Assembly (NCBI GenBank): GCA_029980465.1
Contig: JARYIJ010000001.1
Span: 372,001-436,000, forward strand
Source of the DNA: Pseudolabrys sp.
GTDB taxonomy: Bacteria; Pseudomonadota; Alphaproteobacteria; Rhizobiales; Xanthobacteraceae
DNA length: 64,000 nucleotides
Reading direction: 5' to 3'
A model generated the notes under the pieces. The model searched no databases and was not told where the DNA came from. It worked only from the letters and a program-made list of their open reading frames with translations. Shown here in pieces: positions 9,059-18,807 of this stretch (positions are counted from its first letter, which is position 1; each line of letters starts with the position of its first letter). The position numbers and the translations under genes are program-made.

Positions 9059-10057
9059 CTATCCGGCCACGACGCGCGGCTGCTGACGCGCCGGGGCGGC
9101 GCGTTCCGACGATTCCGCAAGGCAGCGGATCGCGATGTCGAGACTGGCGACGCCCTGCTCGCCGGTGACCGGCGGCGCAGTGCCGGTGCGAACCGCGTGG
9201 ATGAAGGCCGACAATTCGGTGCGCAGCGGCTCGTTGTGGCCGACCGAAAGATGGCGCATCGAGTAGCTGCCGTCCGGCTGGAAGCCGAAGCACTCGGTCA
9301 CCTGCCGGGTGAGCAGATCGCCCATGATGTATTTCTTGCGCGTCGCGACGACGACGTTGCGCGCCTTGAATGGCGTCAGCCAGTTCGTGTTGATGTGCGC
9401 CAGCACGCCGGACGCCGTGCGGAACTGCAGCAGTGCGATGTCCTCGCGCTCGGCCACCGCGCTCGAGGTCTGCGGCTGCACTTCGGTAATCTCGGAATCC
9501 GTGAACCAGCGGATCAGATCGATGTCGTGCACCGCGAGGTCGATGACGACGCCGACCTTCGACATGCGCGGCGGGAATGGGCCGACCCGCGTGATCGCGA
9601 TCGACAAAAGCTGCTCGCCCTTGATGGCGTCCTTGACGGCTTCGACCGCTGGATTGAAGCGCTCGACATGACCGATCATGAGCGTCACGCCCGCGCGCTT
9701 CGCCGCGGCGACGATCTCGCGGCCTTCCTCGACCGTCGAGGCGATCGGCTTCTCGACCAGAACGTGGAAGCCCCTGCCGATGCAGTGCAACGCCATCCGG
9801 TGATGCAGCTCGGTCGGCGCGGCGATCGTCACCGCGTCGGGCCTGGCCGCGAGCATCTCGTCGACGGTCGCGAACACTGGGCAGCCCACCGCGCTAGCCA
9901 CGCGCTCGGCCTGTGCGCGGTCGGCATCGACGACGCCGGCGAGCTGTGCACCGGCGAGGCCGGCCAGAACGCGGGCATGGTTGCTGCCCATCACGCCGAC
10001 GCCAATGACGCCGATGCGCAACGGACGATCCGATTCGCCGGTCACGTTGTTCCCCAT
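9059..10057 (-). CDS. Gfo/Idh/MocA-family sugar dehydrogenase (UDP-GlcNAc 3-dehydrogenase-like)
   Basis: A 332-residue NAD(P)-dependent oxidoreductase. A Rossmann GxGxMG motif is at residues 19-24, the catalytic-type EKP (VLVEKPIAS) is near residue 98, and HDIDLIRWF with the conserved His is in the C-terminal domain. The closest characterised relatives I can name are the WbpB/WlbA sugar-nucleotide 3-dehydrogenases, which oxidise UDP-N-acetyl-hexosamine derivatives for surface polysaccharides; this assignment is inference from family and context. It lies downstream of hldD-hldE on the same strand (106-base gap with a TTGACA hexamer at 10146-10151 on the minus strand), so it may have its own promoter. 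Confidence 0.8.
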   Translation of the reverse strand: MGNNVTGESDRPLRIGVIGVGVMGSNHARVLAGLAGAQLAGVVDADRAQAERVASAVGCPVFATVDEMLAARPDAVTIAAPTELHHRMALHCIGRGFHVLVEKPIASTVEEGREIVAAAKRAGVTLMIGHVERFNPAVEAVKDAIKGEQLLSIAITRVGPFPPRMSKVGVVIDLAVHDIDLIRWFTDSEITEVQPQTSSAVAEREDIALLQFRTASGVLAHINTNWLTPFKARNVVVATRKKYIMGDLLTRQVTECFGFQPDGSYSMRHLSVGHNEPLRTELSAFIHAVRTGTAPPVTGEQGVASLDIAIRCLAESSERAAPARQQPRVVAG

Positions 10058-10163
10058 GACTCCAACCCCGTCTCAAATTCGCCCTGACCTAGCACGCGGT
10101 CGTCACACTGGCGACAGACCCAAGGCGGCCGGCGAACACGTTTTTTGTCAAAGCCTTACAGCT

Positions 10164-11633
10164 TCAGTCCGCTTTGGCGCGAGCGCGCTTGACCATGGCC
10201 GTCGTTGAATAACCCGGCGCGAGTTCGACGAGAACGACCTCTCCGCCCTGGGCCTCGACGATCTCGTGCCCGACCACCTGCTCGCGCGTATAGTCGCCGC
10301 CCTTGACCAGAACCTTTGGCTTCACGCGGGCGATCAGCTTTTCCGGCGTGTCCTCCTCGAACACGACGACTAGATCGACCGCCTCGAGTGCCGCCAGAAT
10401 CTCGGCGCGGGCATGCGCGTCCTGCACCGGACGATCCGCGCCCTTGAGGCGCTTCACCGACGCGTCGCTGTTGAGGCCGACCACCAGCCGGTCGCAGGCG
10501 CTGCGCGCGCCGGTCAGGACCTTGATGTGGCCGGGATGCAAGAGGTCGAAGCAGCCATTGGTGAAACCGATGCGCAGGTCCTGACTGCGCCATTCATCGA
10601 GGCGCTCGTCGAGCAGAGACCAGTCGAACAGAATTTTTTCTTCCGCGGCGAGCGACGCCGCCGGCAAGATGCGGGAGCGGAGTTCGGCCGGCGTCACGGC
10701 TGCCGTGCCGCGCTTGCCGACCACAACGGCAGCGGCGGCGTTGGCGGCGCGCATCGCGGACTCGAAATCGGCGCCGAGCGCCAGCATTGCCGCCAGTGTC
10801 GCCACCACGGTGTCGCCGGCGCCGGAGACGTCGCGGACCTTGACCGGATAGGCCGGCACATGGACCGGCGCGCCGTCCGCGGCAAGCGTCATGCCGGCTT
10901 CGCTGCGCGTCACCAGCACGGCACGGGCGCCCGTTGCCACGCGAAGCGCCGCAGCTGCGTCGGCCACCTCGGAATCGGTGACGGCATTGCGATGTGTCGC
11001 CTCGGACAGCTCCTTCTGGTTCGGCGTAATCAGCGTCGCGCCTTTATAGATGGAATAGTCGAGCCCTTTCGGATCGACCACGACTGGCTTGCCGGCCTTC
11101 GCCGCGGCGTCGATCACCGCGCGCACCACCTTCGGCGTCAGCGTGCCCTTGGCATAATCCGACAAAACCACCGCTCCCGCGCGCGGCAGCAGCTTCGTCA
11201 CAGCCGCGATGATCGCGTTTTCCGATACGCCGTCGACATGCGAGGCAACTTCCCAATCGGCTCGCAGCAGATGCGTTGAGTGCCGCTCCGAGACGAAGCG
11301 CACCTTGCGCGTGGTTGGGCGGCTCTTGTCGACAACGAGATCGGCCTCGATCCGCGGCTCGGCTTTCAAGGCCGATTTCAGGGCGCGGCCGGTGTCGTCG
11401 TCGCCGACAACGCCGACGAACAGGCACCTGACGCCGAGCGAGGCGAGATTGCGCGCCACGTTGCCGGCGCCACCGATCATCAGTTCGCTGCGGCTCACCG
11501 CCAGGACCGGCGTCGCCGCTTCGGGCGAGATGCGCGAAACCTCGCCGTAGACGAAATCGTCCAGCATCAGGTCGCCGATGCACAGCACCGTCTGCTGGCC
11601 GAGCGCGGAGAGCTGTTTGTCGAAATCGAACAT
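10164..11633 (-). CDS. hldE: Bifunctional heptose-7-phosphate kinase / heptose-1-phosphate adenylyltransferase
   Basis: 489 residues, matching the two-domain HldE/RfaE. The N-terminal ribokinase/PfkB half runs to about residue 320 ([15 protein letters not shown] near the start, and [14 protein letters not shown] carrying the catalytic Asp). The C-terminal nucleotidyltransferase half starts near residue 345 with [18 protein letters not shown] containing the HxGH motif. It performs two steps of ADP-L-glycero-D-manno-heptose synthesis for the LPS inner core. hldD lies only 3 bases upstream. gmhA and gmhB are not in the window. Confidence 0.97.
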   Translation of the reverse strand: MFDFDKQLSALGQQTVLCIGDLMLDDFVYGEVSRISPEAATPVLAVSRSELMIGGAGNVARNLASLGVRCLFVGVVGDDDTGRALKSALKAEPRIEADLVVDKSRPTTRKVRFVSERHSTHLLRADWEVASHVDGVSENAIIAAVTKLLPRAGAVVLSDYAKGTLTPKVVRAVIDAAAKAGKPVVVDPKGLDYSIYKGATLITPNQKELSEATHRNAVTDSEVADAAAALRVATGARAVLVTRSEAGMTLAADGAPVHVPAYPVKVRDVSGAGDTVVATLAAMLALGADFESAMRAANAAAAVVVGKRGTAAVTPAELRSRILPAASLAAEEKILFDWSLLDERLDEWRSQDLRIGFTNGCFDLLHPGHIKVLTGARSACDRLVVGLNSDASVKRLKGADRPVQDAHARAEILAALEAVDLVVVFEEDTPEKLIARVKPKVLVKGGDYTREQVVGHEIVEAQGGEVVLVELAPGYSTTAMVKRARAKAD

Positions 11634-11636
11634 GGC

Positions 11637-12617
11637 TCAGTGATAGCGGTCCGGCCGGGCGAGATAGCGCGTGACGTATTGCGTCACCGCTTCCTCGAGC
11701 GGCGTGAAGCCGGCGTTGTATCCGGCGCGCCGCAGGTTCCCCATGTCGGCCTGGGTGAAGTACTGATACTGGCCGCGGATATTCTCGGGCATGTCGATGT
11801 ATTCGATGTTGGGCGCGCGGCCGAGGGCGGCAAACATCGCCTCGATCATCTCGCGGAAGCTGCGCGCCTGGCCGGTGCCGGCATTGAAGATGCCGTTGAC
11901 GGCCGTCGCATCGAGCAGCCAGCGCACCACGGCCACGGCGTCGTCGACATAGATGAAGTCGCGGCGCTGATCGCCATCGGCGATGCCGTCGCGATGCGAC
12001 TTGAACAGCTTGACACTGCCGCCAACCCTGGCGCCGTCGAACACGCGCGCCAGCACGCTCATCATCTTGCCCTTGTGATACTCGTTAGGACCGAACACGT
12101 TGAAGAACTTCACGCCGGCCCAGTGCGGCGGCAGCGCCTCTTTCCTCTGCACGCGTTCCGATACGACCTGATCGAACAGGTGCTTGCTCAGGCCGTAGAG
12201 ATTCATCGGCTTGAGCGTCTGCAACGCCTTCGGCGACCAGTCGTCGACGAAGCCCTGCGTGCCGTCACCGTAGGTCGCGGCGGACGACGCGTAGATGAAC
12301 GGCGTGCGCGTGGCGGTGCACCAGTCGAGCAGCCGCAGCGACAGGCGGAAGTTCGTCTCCATCACCAGATCGCCATCGGTCGCGGTGGTATCGGAGATCG
12401 CGCCCATGTGAATGACGGCGTCGAGCTTGCGGCCGTCGAGCCATTTCGTCAGGCCGGCCGGCGGCACCACGTCGGCGAGCCGGCGCTTCTGCAGGTTGCG
12501 CCACTTGTCGTCGTCGCCGATGAAATCGTTGACGACGACGTCACTGCGCCCGGCCTTGTTGAGGCTCGCCACGATGTTCGAGCCGATGAAGCCGGCCCCG
12601 CCCGTCACCAGGATCAT
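11637..12617 (-). CDS. hldD: ADP-L-glycero-D-manno-heptose 6-epimerase
   Basis: A 326-residue extended short-chain dehydrogenase. I chose the ATG giving MILVTGGAGFIGSNIVASLN, because the Rossmann strand starts directly there; upstream in-frame sequence is Arg/Pro-rich and not family-like. The catalytic Tyr-X3-Lys is in LYGLSKHLFDQ, and the C-terminus contains the HldD-type IEYIDMPENIRGQYQYFTQA. It epimerises the C6 of ADP-heptose, the last step of precursor synthesis. It is the first gene of the hldD-hldE unit and is divergent from waaF, with about 160 bases between them for promoters. Confidence 0.97.
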   Translation of the reverse strand: MILVTGGAGFIGSNIVASLNKAGRSDVVVNDFIGDDDKWRNLQKRRLADVVPPAGLTKWLDGRKLDAVIHMGAISDTTATDGDLVMETNFRLSLRLLDWCTATRTPFIYASSAATYGDGTQGFVDDWSPKALQTLKPMNLYGLSKHLFDQVVSERVQRKEALPPHWAGVKFFNVFGPNEYHKGKMMSVLARVFDGARVGGSVKLFKSHRDGIADGDQRRDFIYVDDAVAVVRWLLDATAVNGIFNAGTGQARSFREMIEAMFAALGRAPNIEYIDMPENIRGQYQYFTQADMGNLRRAGYNAGFTPLEEAVTQYVTRYLARPDRYH

Positions 12618-12778
12618 GCTGCTTTCCGCCTGCGGCGTCCGGCCCGCTTTTGCCCCAGACCGCGCGGGACCGCAACTTTCGGCGGGATTCGGGCTTAACC
12701 GGACCCGAAAGGCCACGCGGATAGGTTAAAAGTGGGCTCTGGACAGGCCGCCGCGCCGCACGCTAACCGCTCCCGTCA

Positions 12779-13822
12779 ATGACCGAGATCGATCAAACGC
12801 CGGCCCCGATCCTGCTCGTGACCTATGTCTGGATCGGCGATTTCGTGCGCAGCCATTCGGTGGTGCGGGTGCTCAAGGAGCAGAACCCGGATCGCCCGAT
12901 CGACATTCTGTCGTCGTCGCTGTGCGCGCCGCTGGCCGACTACATGCCCGGCGTGCGCAAAGCCATTGTCGCCGATTTCCCGCGCCGCAGCCTGCCGCTC
13001 GGGCTCTACCGCCAGCTCGCCGACCGTCTGCGCGACGAGTTCTATGTGCAGGCGATCGTGATGCTGCGCACCTGGAAATCGGCGCTGGCACCATGGCTCG
13101 CCAACATTCCGCTGCGCACCGGCTTCGTCGGCGAGATGCGATACGGATTGCTCAACGACATCCGTCGCGGCGAACGGGAGCTGCCGCGCATGATCGACCG
13201 CATGGGCGCATTGGCTTTATTGCCGGCCGAGCCGCTGCCGGCCGAATGGCCGTTGCCTCAACTCATGGTTCCCGCCGACGAGGTTGCGTCGTGGCGCACG
13301 TCACGCGGCCTCGCGCCGGACGGCCGCAAGGTGATCGCTTTCGCGCCCGGCGCCGTCGGTAAAGGCAAGGCATGGCCGGCCGGCCACTATGCCAAGCTCG
13401 CGTCTGCCCTCGCGAAAGACGGGCATATTGTCTGGGTGCTCGGTGGACCGAGCGAGACGGCGCTCGCTGCCGAGATCAAGGCCGCGGGCGGCGATGCCGT
13501 GCACGATCTTACCGGCAACGACCTGCGCAATGCCATCATCGCGCTGGCGGCAGCCGATGCTGCCGTGACGAATGACTCCGGCCTGATGCACGTCGCCGCC
13601 GCCATCGGCACGCCGACCATCGCGATCTTCGGCCCGACGAGTCCGTGGCACTGGAAGCCGCTCAATCCGGTGGCGGCGATCCTCGAGCCGCCGGGCGACG
13701 ACGCCGCGAGCGAGCGGGCCCGCAAGGAGGGCAACGACGCCGTGGCGCATCGCAGAACAGCTGACGTTTCGGTCGAGACGGTGCTCGAGACAACACGGAC
13801 AGTGCTGGCGCAACCGCGCTGA
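12779..13822 (+). CDS. waaF: LPS heptosyltransferase II
   Basis: A 347-residue GT9-family enzyme that adds a second heptose to the LPS inner core on the cytoplasmic face. Family features are ILLVTYVWIGDFVRSHSVVR at the N-terminus and, in the C-terminal half, FAPGAVGKGKAWPAGHYAKL, NDSGLMHVAAAIGTPTIAIFGPT and the WaaF-like SPWHWKPLNP. The initiation ATG gives MTEIDQTPAPILL. It is divergent from hldD and convergent with waaC; the two stop codons lie in one 17-base palindrome. WaaF versus another GT9 transferase rests on family resemblance. Confidence 0.9.
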   Translation: MTEIDQTPAPILLVTYVWIGDFVRSHSVVRVLKEQNPDRPIDILSSSLCAPLADYMPGVRKAIVADFPRRSLPLGLYRQLADRLRDEFYVQAIVMLRTWKSALAPWLANIPLRTGFVGEMRYGLLNDIRRGERELPRMIDRMGALALLPAEPLPAEWPLPQLMVPADEVASWRTSRGLAPDGRKVIAFAPGAVGKGKAWPAGHYAKLASALAKDGHIVWVLGGPSETALAAEIKAAGGDAVHDLTGNDLRNAIIALAAADAAVTNDSGLMHVAAAIGTPTIAIFGPTSPWHWKPLNPVAAILEPPGDDAASERARKEGNDAVAHRRTADVSVETVLETTRTVLAQPR

Positions 13823-13832
13823 AAATCAGCGC
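13816..13832. terminator. Hairpin containing both stop codons of convergent waaF and waaC
   Basis: GCGCTGA-AAA-TCAGCGC is a perfect 7-base inverted repeat. The waaF stop (TGA, 13820-13822) is in the left arm and the waaC stop (TCA on this strand, 13826-13828) in the right arm. There is no T-tract, so termination activity is uncertain. Confidence 0.4.
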
Positions 13833-14773
13833 AGCAAGTCGTCGAGCGCCGCGCGGACCTCGTCGAGCGACGGCGAGCTCCCCTTGGCGCCGACCACCGC
13901 GATCGGCCCCTGCCCGACCGGTCGCGTCAGCGCCGGCTCGCTGCCGGCGAAGATCGCGGCGAGCGGCACGCCGAGCGCCGCCGCCAGATGAACGAGGCCG
14001 GTGTCGACGCCGACGACGAATTCGGCCCCCGCAATCAGTTTCGCCATCTGATCGAGCGGCATGCGTTCCGCGACCCGCGCATGGTTGAGCGCATAGGCGA
14101 TACGCTCGGCCCGCACCCGCTCACCGTCGTTGCCCCAGGGCAGGACGAGCTTGATGCCGCGGGATTCGATCAGGCGTCCGAGCGCGATCCAGCTCGCAAC
14201 GGGCCACTCCTTTTCCGGGCGCGCGGTGGCGTGCAGCAGCACCGCGTAACGCTCGGTGCCGTCACGCAAGGCTGAACGATCGAGCCCGTAATCCGGAGCT
14301 CCGTCCGGCTCGTAGCCCAGCGCCTTGCCGGTCAGGATGCGGTTGCGATCGACCGCATGCAGGTCGCGCGACACCGTGTGCGTCACGTCATAGAAACGCG
14401 ATGCCAGCGGCTCGCGAATGCTGCCGCGGTCATAGCCGTGCCGCGGTCCCAGCGCGCTCCTTGCGATCAAGGCGCTGCGGATCAGTCCCTGCGTATCGAC
14501 AACGACATCGTAGCTGCGTTCGCGCAACTCACGCCGCCGCTCCGCGAACTCGCGCCAGGTCGTCCCCGAGGCCAGGGCGTGACGCCAGCGCCGCCACGCC
14601 ACCGGAATGACGACGCCGGCCGCCGGATGCAACGCGACCAGCGGCGCATAAGCCTCCTCGACGAGCCAGGTGAAGCGGGCCTGCGGGAGACGGGCGCGTG
14701 CCTCGGTCAGCGCCGGCATCTGGTGGATGACGTCGCCCAGCGAGGAGGTCTTGATCACGAGAATGTCGGTCAT
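13826..14773 (-). CDS. waaC: LPS heptosyltransferase I
   Basis: A 315-residue GT9-family glycosyltransferase. The N-terminus MTDILVIKTSSLGDVIHQMP is the hallmark of WaaC/RfaC, which adds the first heptose to Kdo of the LPS inner core. VDTQGLIRSALIA, a LLHATARPEKEWP segment and GVDTGLVHLAAALGVPLAAIF follow the family pattern in order. It is convergent with waaF. About 285 bases separate its start from the galE-like gene and contain two palindromic repeats. Confidence 0.94.
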   Translation of the reverse strand: MTDILVIKTSSLGDVIHQMPALTEARARLPQARFTWLVEEAYAPLVALHPAAGVVIPVAWRRWRHALASGTTWREFAERRRELRERSYDVVVDTQGLIRSALIARSALGPRHGYDRGSIREPLASRFYDVTHTVSRDLHAVDRNRILTGKALGYEPDGAPDYGLDRSALRDGTERYAVLLHATARPEKEWPVASWIALGRLIESRGIKLVLPWGNDGERVRAERIAYALNHARVAERMPLDQMAKLIAGAEFVVGVDTGLVHLAAALGVPLAAIFAGSEPALTRPVGQGPIAVVGAKGSSPSLDEVRAALDDLLR

Positions 14774-14777
14774 GCTT

Positions 14778-14850
14778 AGTGTCGTGGTTTAGAAATTCGC
14801 TTCATTGCTTCTGCGAGTCCTTCAAGCGAATTTCTGAACCAAATGACACT
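14778..14850. repeat. Imperfect palindrome A in the waaC-galE gap
   Basis: The arms AGTGTCGTGGTTTAGAAATT.. (14778-14802) and ..AATTTCTGAACCAAATGACACT (14824-14850) are inverted copies. They share a perfect 12-base core (AGAAATTCGCTT), a matching outer AGTGTC, and a small indel between. No gene is visible in it. It resembles dispersed REP-like elements of this bacterial group, but copy number cannot be seen in one window. Confidence 0.7.
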
Positions 14851-14867
14851 AGAATCACGATTTGCGA

Positions 14868-14934
14868 GTGTCCTACGAATCCGAAGTTCGCTTTCGAAGA
14901 TGCTGCAAAGTGTGGCGAACTTCGGATTCGGGAC
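14868..14934. repeat. Palindrome B in the waaC-galE gap (16-base perfect arms)
   Basis: CGAATCCGAAGTTCGC at 14876-14891 is repeated in perfect inverted form at 14915-14930, with a 23-base loop. Flanking GTCC and GGAC extend the symmetry. It lies 18 bases after palindrome A, so the two look like one composite element. Short open frames here on both strands are by-products of the symmetry. Confidence 0.75.
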
Positions 14935-15061
14935 GCTAGCCGGCCGCGCCCATATACGCATCGTTAAGCATGACAGCTACATCCGGCTCCCTGTGGGCGC
15001 AACCTAAGCGCCTTTTTATCGGCACAAGGTTATGTCTTTCGAGGGATTTTGGGGGACCGCC

Positions 15062-16054
15062 ATGACAATTCTGGTCACTGGTGGCGCCGGTTACATCGGC
15101 AGCCACATGGTTCATGCGCTCCACGACGCTGGCGAGGCCGTCGTGGTGCTGGACAATCTCTCGACCGGGTTCCGCTTCCTGCTGCCCGGCTCTGTTCCGA
15201 TGGTCGTCGGCCACACCGGCGATCAGGAGCTCGCCGCCAAGATCATCGCCGACCACCGGGTCGATTCGATCATCCATTTCGCCGCCTCGATCGTGGTGCC
15301 GGAGTCGGTCGCCGATCCGCTTGGCTATTACCGCAACAACACGATCAACACCGCGCTGCTGCTGCAGGCCGCGGTCGCGGGCGGCGTCAAGAATTTCATC
15401 TTCTCGTCGACCGCCGCCGTCTACGGCAATCCAGAGTCGGTGCCGGTTTCGGAAAACGCGGCGACGAAGCCGATCTCGCCTTACGGCACGTCGAAGCTGA
15501 TGTCCGAGATCATCCTTCACGACACCGCGAAAGCGCGCGGCCTCAAGTTCGTCATCCTGCGCTACTTCAATGTCGCCGGCGCCGATCCGCGCGGCCGCAC
15601 CGGCCAGTCGACGCCGCAGGCGACGCATCTCATCAAGGTCGCCGCCGAGGTCGTCACCGGCAAGCGCGAGAAGATGAGCGTGTTCGGCACCGACTATCCG
15701 ACGCCGGACGGCACCTGCGTGCGCGACTACATCCACGTCGCCGATCTGGCGCGCGCCCACTCGGCTGCGCTCGCATATCTGCGCCGCGGCGGCGACAACA
15801 CCACCTTCAACTGCGGCTACGGCCACGGCTATTCGGTGATGGAGGTGCTCGACGCGACGCGACGCGTTGCCGGCCGCGACTTCCCGGTCGATTATGTCGG
15901 CCGCCGCGCCGGCGATCCGGCCGCGCTCGTCGCCGATGTCTCGCGCATCCAGTCCACCCTCGACTGGCGGCCGATCTACGACAACCTCGACACCATCGTG
16001 ACCCATGCGCTGGCCTGGGAACGCCGGCTGCCCGGAAAAACGGTCGCACGCTAG
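15062..16054 (+). CDS. galE: UDP-glucose 4-epimerase-like enzyme
   Basis: A 330-residue extended SDR. I chose the ATG giving MTILVTGGAGYIGSHMVHAL. Catalytic features are SSTAAVYG and the Tyr-X3-Lys in SPYGTSKLMSE, plus the GalE-type LRYFNVAGADPRGRTGQ. GalE interconverts UDP-glucose and UDP-galactose (or the N-acetyl forms) and supplies sugars for LPS or exopolysaccharide; substrate range cannot be read from sequence. It follows the palindromic repeats and precedes the ABC exporter gene by about 130 bases on the same strand. Confidence 0.93.
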   Translation: MTILVTGGAGYIGSHMVHALHDAGEAVVVLDNLSTGFRFLLPGSVPMVVGHTGDQELAAKIIADHRVDSIIHFAASIVVPESVADPLGYYRNNTINTALLLQAAVAGGVKNFIFSSTAAVYGNPESVPVSENAATKPISPYGTSKLMSEIILHDTAKARGLKFVILRYFNVAGADPRGRTGQSTPQATHLIKVAAEVVTGKREKMSVFGTDYPTPDGTCVRDYIHVADLARAHSAALAYLRRGGDNTTFNCGYGHGYSVMEVLDATRRVAGRDFPVDYVGRRAGDPAALVADVSRIQSTLDWRPIYDNLDTIVTHALAWERRLPGKTVAR

Positions 16055-16185
16055 CGGCGACAACGCCGATTTTCCCTGAGAAATCCATGACATCGCCGAA
16101 TTTGGCTTGAAAAAGCCCGCCTGGACAGGCAAGGAACGCCAACTCGTGCGGCAATGACCACAAGGGCGCCGCACCGGATCACGGC

Positions 16186-17991
16186 ATGAACAAGTTCCTC
16201 CTCCCGGCTTCGGCGGACAAACTCTACACCGCGTGGCCATTGATCCGGCGCCTCCTGAGCGAGGAAGGCACGAAACATTGGAAGTCGTACGCCTTCGCCT
16301 TTGCGCTGATGTCGATTTTCTCGGGCTGCACGGCGGCAATCCCGTGGCTGTTCGGTCAGGTCATCAACCAGGCGCAGGTCCATCGCAGCATGGACGGCGT
16401 CATTTTCGGCTCGGTCCTGATCTTCCTGCTGTTCGCGTTCAAGGGTCTGGCCGGTTACGGCCAGGCCGTCGTGCTGGCGCGGATCGCCAACAGCATCATC
16501 GGCGCCAAGCAGCGCGAGGTGTTCGCCAAGCTGCTTCACGAGAATCTCGGCTTCTTCTCGGATCGTCACTCGAGCGAGTTCATCACGCGCCTGACCGCGG
16601 GCGCCAGCGCGATCGCGCAAATCCTCAATCTCATGATCACCTCGATCGGCCGCGACCTCTTCTCGCTGGTCGGGCTTGCCGGAGTCATGATCTTCCAGGA
16701 TCCGCTGATGTCGCTGTCGGCGATGATCATCGCCCCGCCCGCCTTGCTGCTGGTCCGCAAGCTGATCAAGAAGGTTCGCAAGATCGCGCGGGACCAGTAC
16801 CACGGCAGCGCGCTGATCCTGGAGACCCTGCAGGAGACGCTGCACGGCATTCGCGTCGTCAAGGCGTTCACGCTCGAGGACACGATGCGCGAACGCTTCG
16901 ACCGCTACGTCAATACCGTGCGCGGCCAGGCCAACAAGATGGCGCGCGTCGCCAATCGCACGAACCCCGTCATGGAAATGCTGGGCGGCCTCGCCCTGGC
17001 GCTCGTCAGCATTTACGGCGGCTATCGCACCGTCGTCGAGGGAATCGCGCCGGGCGAGTTCTTCTCGTTCATGGCGGCTTTCCTGATGGCTTACGAGCCG
17101 GCCAAGCGGCTGGCGCGCTTCAACATGGACCTCAATAACGGCCTGGTCGGCGCCCGGCTGATGCTGGAGATCATCGATACGCCGGCGACCGAGCCGGAGG
17201 ACGCCGGCAAGCCGGCGCTGCGTCCGGCGATCGACCGCATCGAATTCTCCGGTGTGACGTTCGCCTATCGTGGCGAGGACGCCGTGCTGCGCGACATGTC
17301 GTTCGTCGCCGAGCCCGGCAAGATGACGGCGCTAGTCGGTCCGTCCGGCGGCGGCAAGTCCACGGTCTTCAATCTCCTGTTGCGCTTCTACGATCTGGCG
17401 AGCGGCGCGATCACCATCGGCGGCCAGAACATCGAAGCCGTGACGCGGCAGTCCCTGCGCCATCACATCGGCTATGTCGGACAGGATGCATTCCTGTTCC
17501 GCGGCACGATCCGCGACAACATCGCTTATGGCCGGCCGGGCGCGTCCGAAGCCGAAATCATGGCGGCTGCGAAGAACGCCTATGCCCACGATTTCATCAT
17601 GTCATTGCCGCAGCAGTACGACACCGAGGTCGGCGAGCACGGCATGCAGCTTTCCGGCGGCCAGCGCCAGCGCGTCGCGATCGCGCGGGCGCTGATCAAG
17701 GATGCGCCGGTGATCCTGCTCGACGAGCCGACCGCCGCGCTCGATTCCGAATCCGAACTGCTGGTGCGCGAGGCGATCGCCCGGCTCTGCGAGAACCGCA
17801 CCACCCTGGTGATCGCGCACCGCCTGCACACCATCGCGCACGCTGACCGCATTCACGTGGTCGAAGGCGGTCATGTCGTCGAGTCCGGCCGCCATGACGA
17901 GTTGCTGCGAAAAGGCGGCCGCTACGCCACGTTCTATCGGCTGCAGCTTCAGCAGCAGGAAATCCCCGAGCCGATAGCGGCGAACCTCTAG
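16186..17991 (+). CDS. ABC exporter, fused permease/ATPase (MsbA/lipid-exporter type)
   Basis: 601 residues: an N-terminal type I exporter membrane domain of six helices (to about residue 330) and a C-terminal ATPase. Walker A is GPSGGGKST, the signature LSGGQRQRVAIARAL, Walker B VILLDEPTAALD, and the H-loop is in LVIAHRLHTIAHADR. The Q-loop is YVGQDAF. Placed among LPS core genes, it may flip lipid A-core or another lipid-linked glycan, as MsbA does; half-transporters of this type function as dimers. The substrate is inference from context. Confidence 0.93.
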   Translation: MNKFLLPASADKLYTAWPLIRRLLSEEGTKHWKSYAFAFALMSIFSGCTAAIPWLFGQVINQAQVHRSMDGVIFGSVLIFLLFAFKGLAGYGQAVVLARIANSIIGAKQREVFAKLLHENLGFFSDRHSSEFITRLTAGASAIAQILNLMITSIGRDLFSLVGLAGVMIFQDPLMSLSAMIIAPPALLLVRKLIKKVRKIARDQYHGSALILETLQETLHGIRVVKAFTLEDTMRERFDRYVNTVRGQANKMARVANRTNPVMEMLGGLALALVSIYGGYRTVVEGIAPGEFFSFMAAFLMAYEPAKRLARFNMDLNNGLVGARLMLEIIDTPATEPEDAGKPALRPAIDRIEFSGVTFAYRGEDAVLRDMSFVAEPGKMTALVGPSGGGKSTVFNLLLRFYDLASGAITIGGQNIEAVTRQSLRHHIGYVGQDAFLFRGTIRDNIAYGRPGASEAEIMAAAKNAYAHDFIMSLPQQYDTEVGEHGMQLSGGQRQRVAIARALIKDAPVILLDEPTAALDSESELLVREAIARLCENRTTLVIAHRLHTIAHADRIHVVEGGHVVESGRHDELLRKGGRYATFYRLQLQQQEIPEPIAANL

Positions 17992-18072
17992 TCGCCGGGC
18001 GTTGACGCGCGGCCGACCCTTCGCTACTCCCCGCAATATTCCCACCCTCTTCTTATCAGGCCAGCACCGCAG

Positions 18073-18777
18073 ATGACCGACAGCCGTTATGTGATCGTCC
18101 CTCCGCCGCAAGCCGCGATCGCGGTGGCCGGCACCGACAAGGTATTTCCCGTCCGCCGCATCTGGTGCGTGGGCCGCAATTATGTCGAGCACATTCGCGA
18201 GATGGGCCAGGACGAGCGGCTGCCGCCGTTCTATTTCGCCAAGCCGGCCGACGCGATCGTGCCGGACGGCGGCATCGTTCCGTATCCGCCGCTGACCAAG
18301 GACATGCATCACGAGGTCGAGTTGATCGTCGCGCTGAAGTCGGGCGGGCGCAATATCCCGGTCGTTAAGGCCAACGACTGCATCTACGGCTATGGCGTCG
18401 GCATCGACCTCACCCGCCGCGACCTGCAGATCGCCTCACGCGACCTCAAGCGGCCGTGGGAAATCGGCAAGGCCTTCGATCATTCGGCGCCGTGCGGCGC
18501 GCTCAGGCCCGCGAGCGAGATCGGCCATCCGGCCAAGGGGCGCATCATGCTCAAGGCCAACGGCCAGATGCGCCAGGACGGCAACCTCAACCAGATGATC
18601 TGGAACACGCCGGAGATCATCTCCAACCTGTCGGAGATGGTCGAGCTTGCGCCGGGCGACATCATCATGACCGGCACGCCGTCAGGCGTCGCCGCGACCG
18701 TCGTGGGCGACAAGCTCGAATGCGAGATCGAAGGCGTCGGCACGCTGACCGTCACGATCGGACCGCCGCTCAAGTAA
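18073..18777 (+). CDS. Fumarylacetoacetate hydrolase family protein, fumarylpyruvate hydrolase-like
   Basis: 234 residues, the single-domain FAH size. FPVRRIWCVGRNYVEHIREMG and PFYFAKPADAIVP resemble NagK-type fumarylpyruvate hydrolases of the gentisate pathway. Metal-binding acidic residues are in HHEVELIVAL and YGVGIDLTRRDLQ. The C-terminus MTGTPSGVAATVVGD is typical of the family. It would cleave a C-C bond in a dioxo-acid from aromatic ring fission. No gentisate dioxygenase is adjacent, so the physiological substrate is uncertain. A strong hairpin follows 30 bases after the stop. Confidence 0.88.
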   Translation: MTDSRYVIVPPPQAAIAVAGTDKVFPVRRIWCVGRNYVEHIREMGQDERLPPFYFAKPADAIVPDGGIVPYPPLTKDMHHEVELIVALKSGGRNIPVVKANDCIYGYGVGIDLTRRDLQIASRDLKRPWEIGKAFDHSAPCGALRPASEIGHPAKGRIMLKANGQMRQDGNLNQMIWNTPEIISNLSEMVELAPGDIIMTGTPSGVAATVVGDKLECEIEGVGTLTVTIGPPLK

Positions 18778-18807
18778 CCGACGGGGATCTGCTTTTCAGA
18801 AGTGTTC

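Noticed and set aside
14776..14967. Short open frames on both strands between waaC and galE
   Set aside because: They lie on the two palindromes, so both strands read open by symmetry; no family features.
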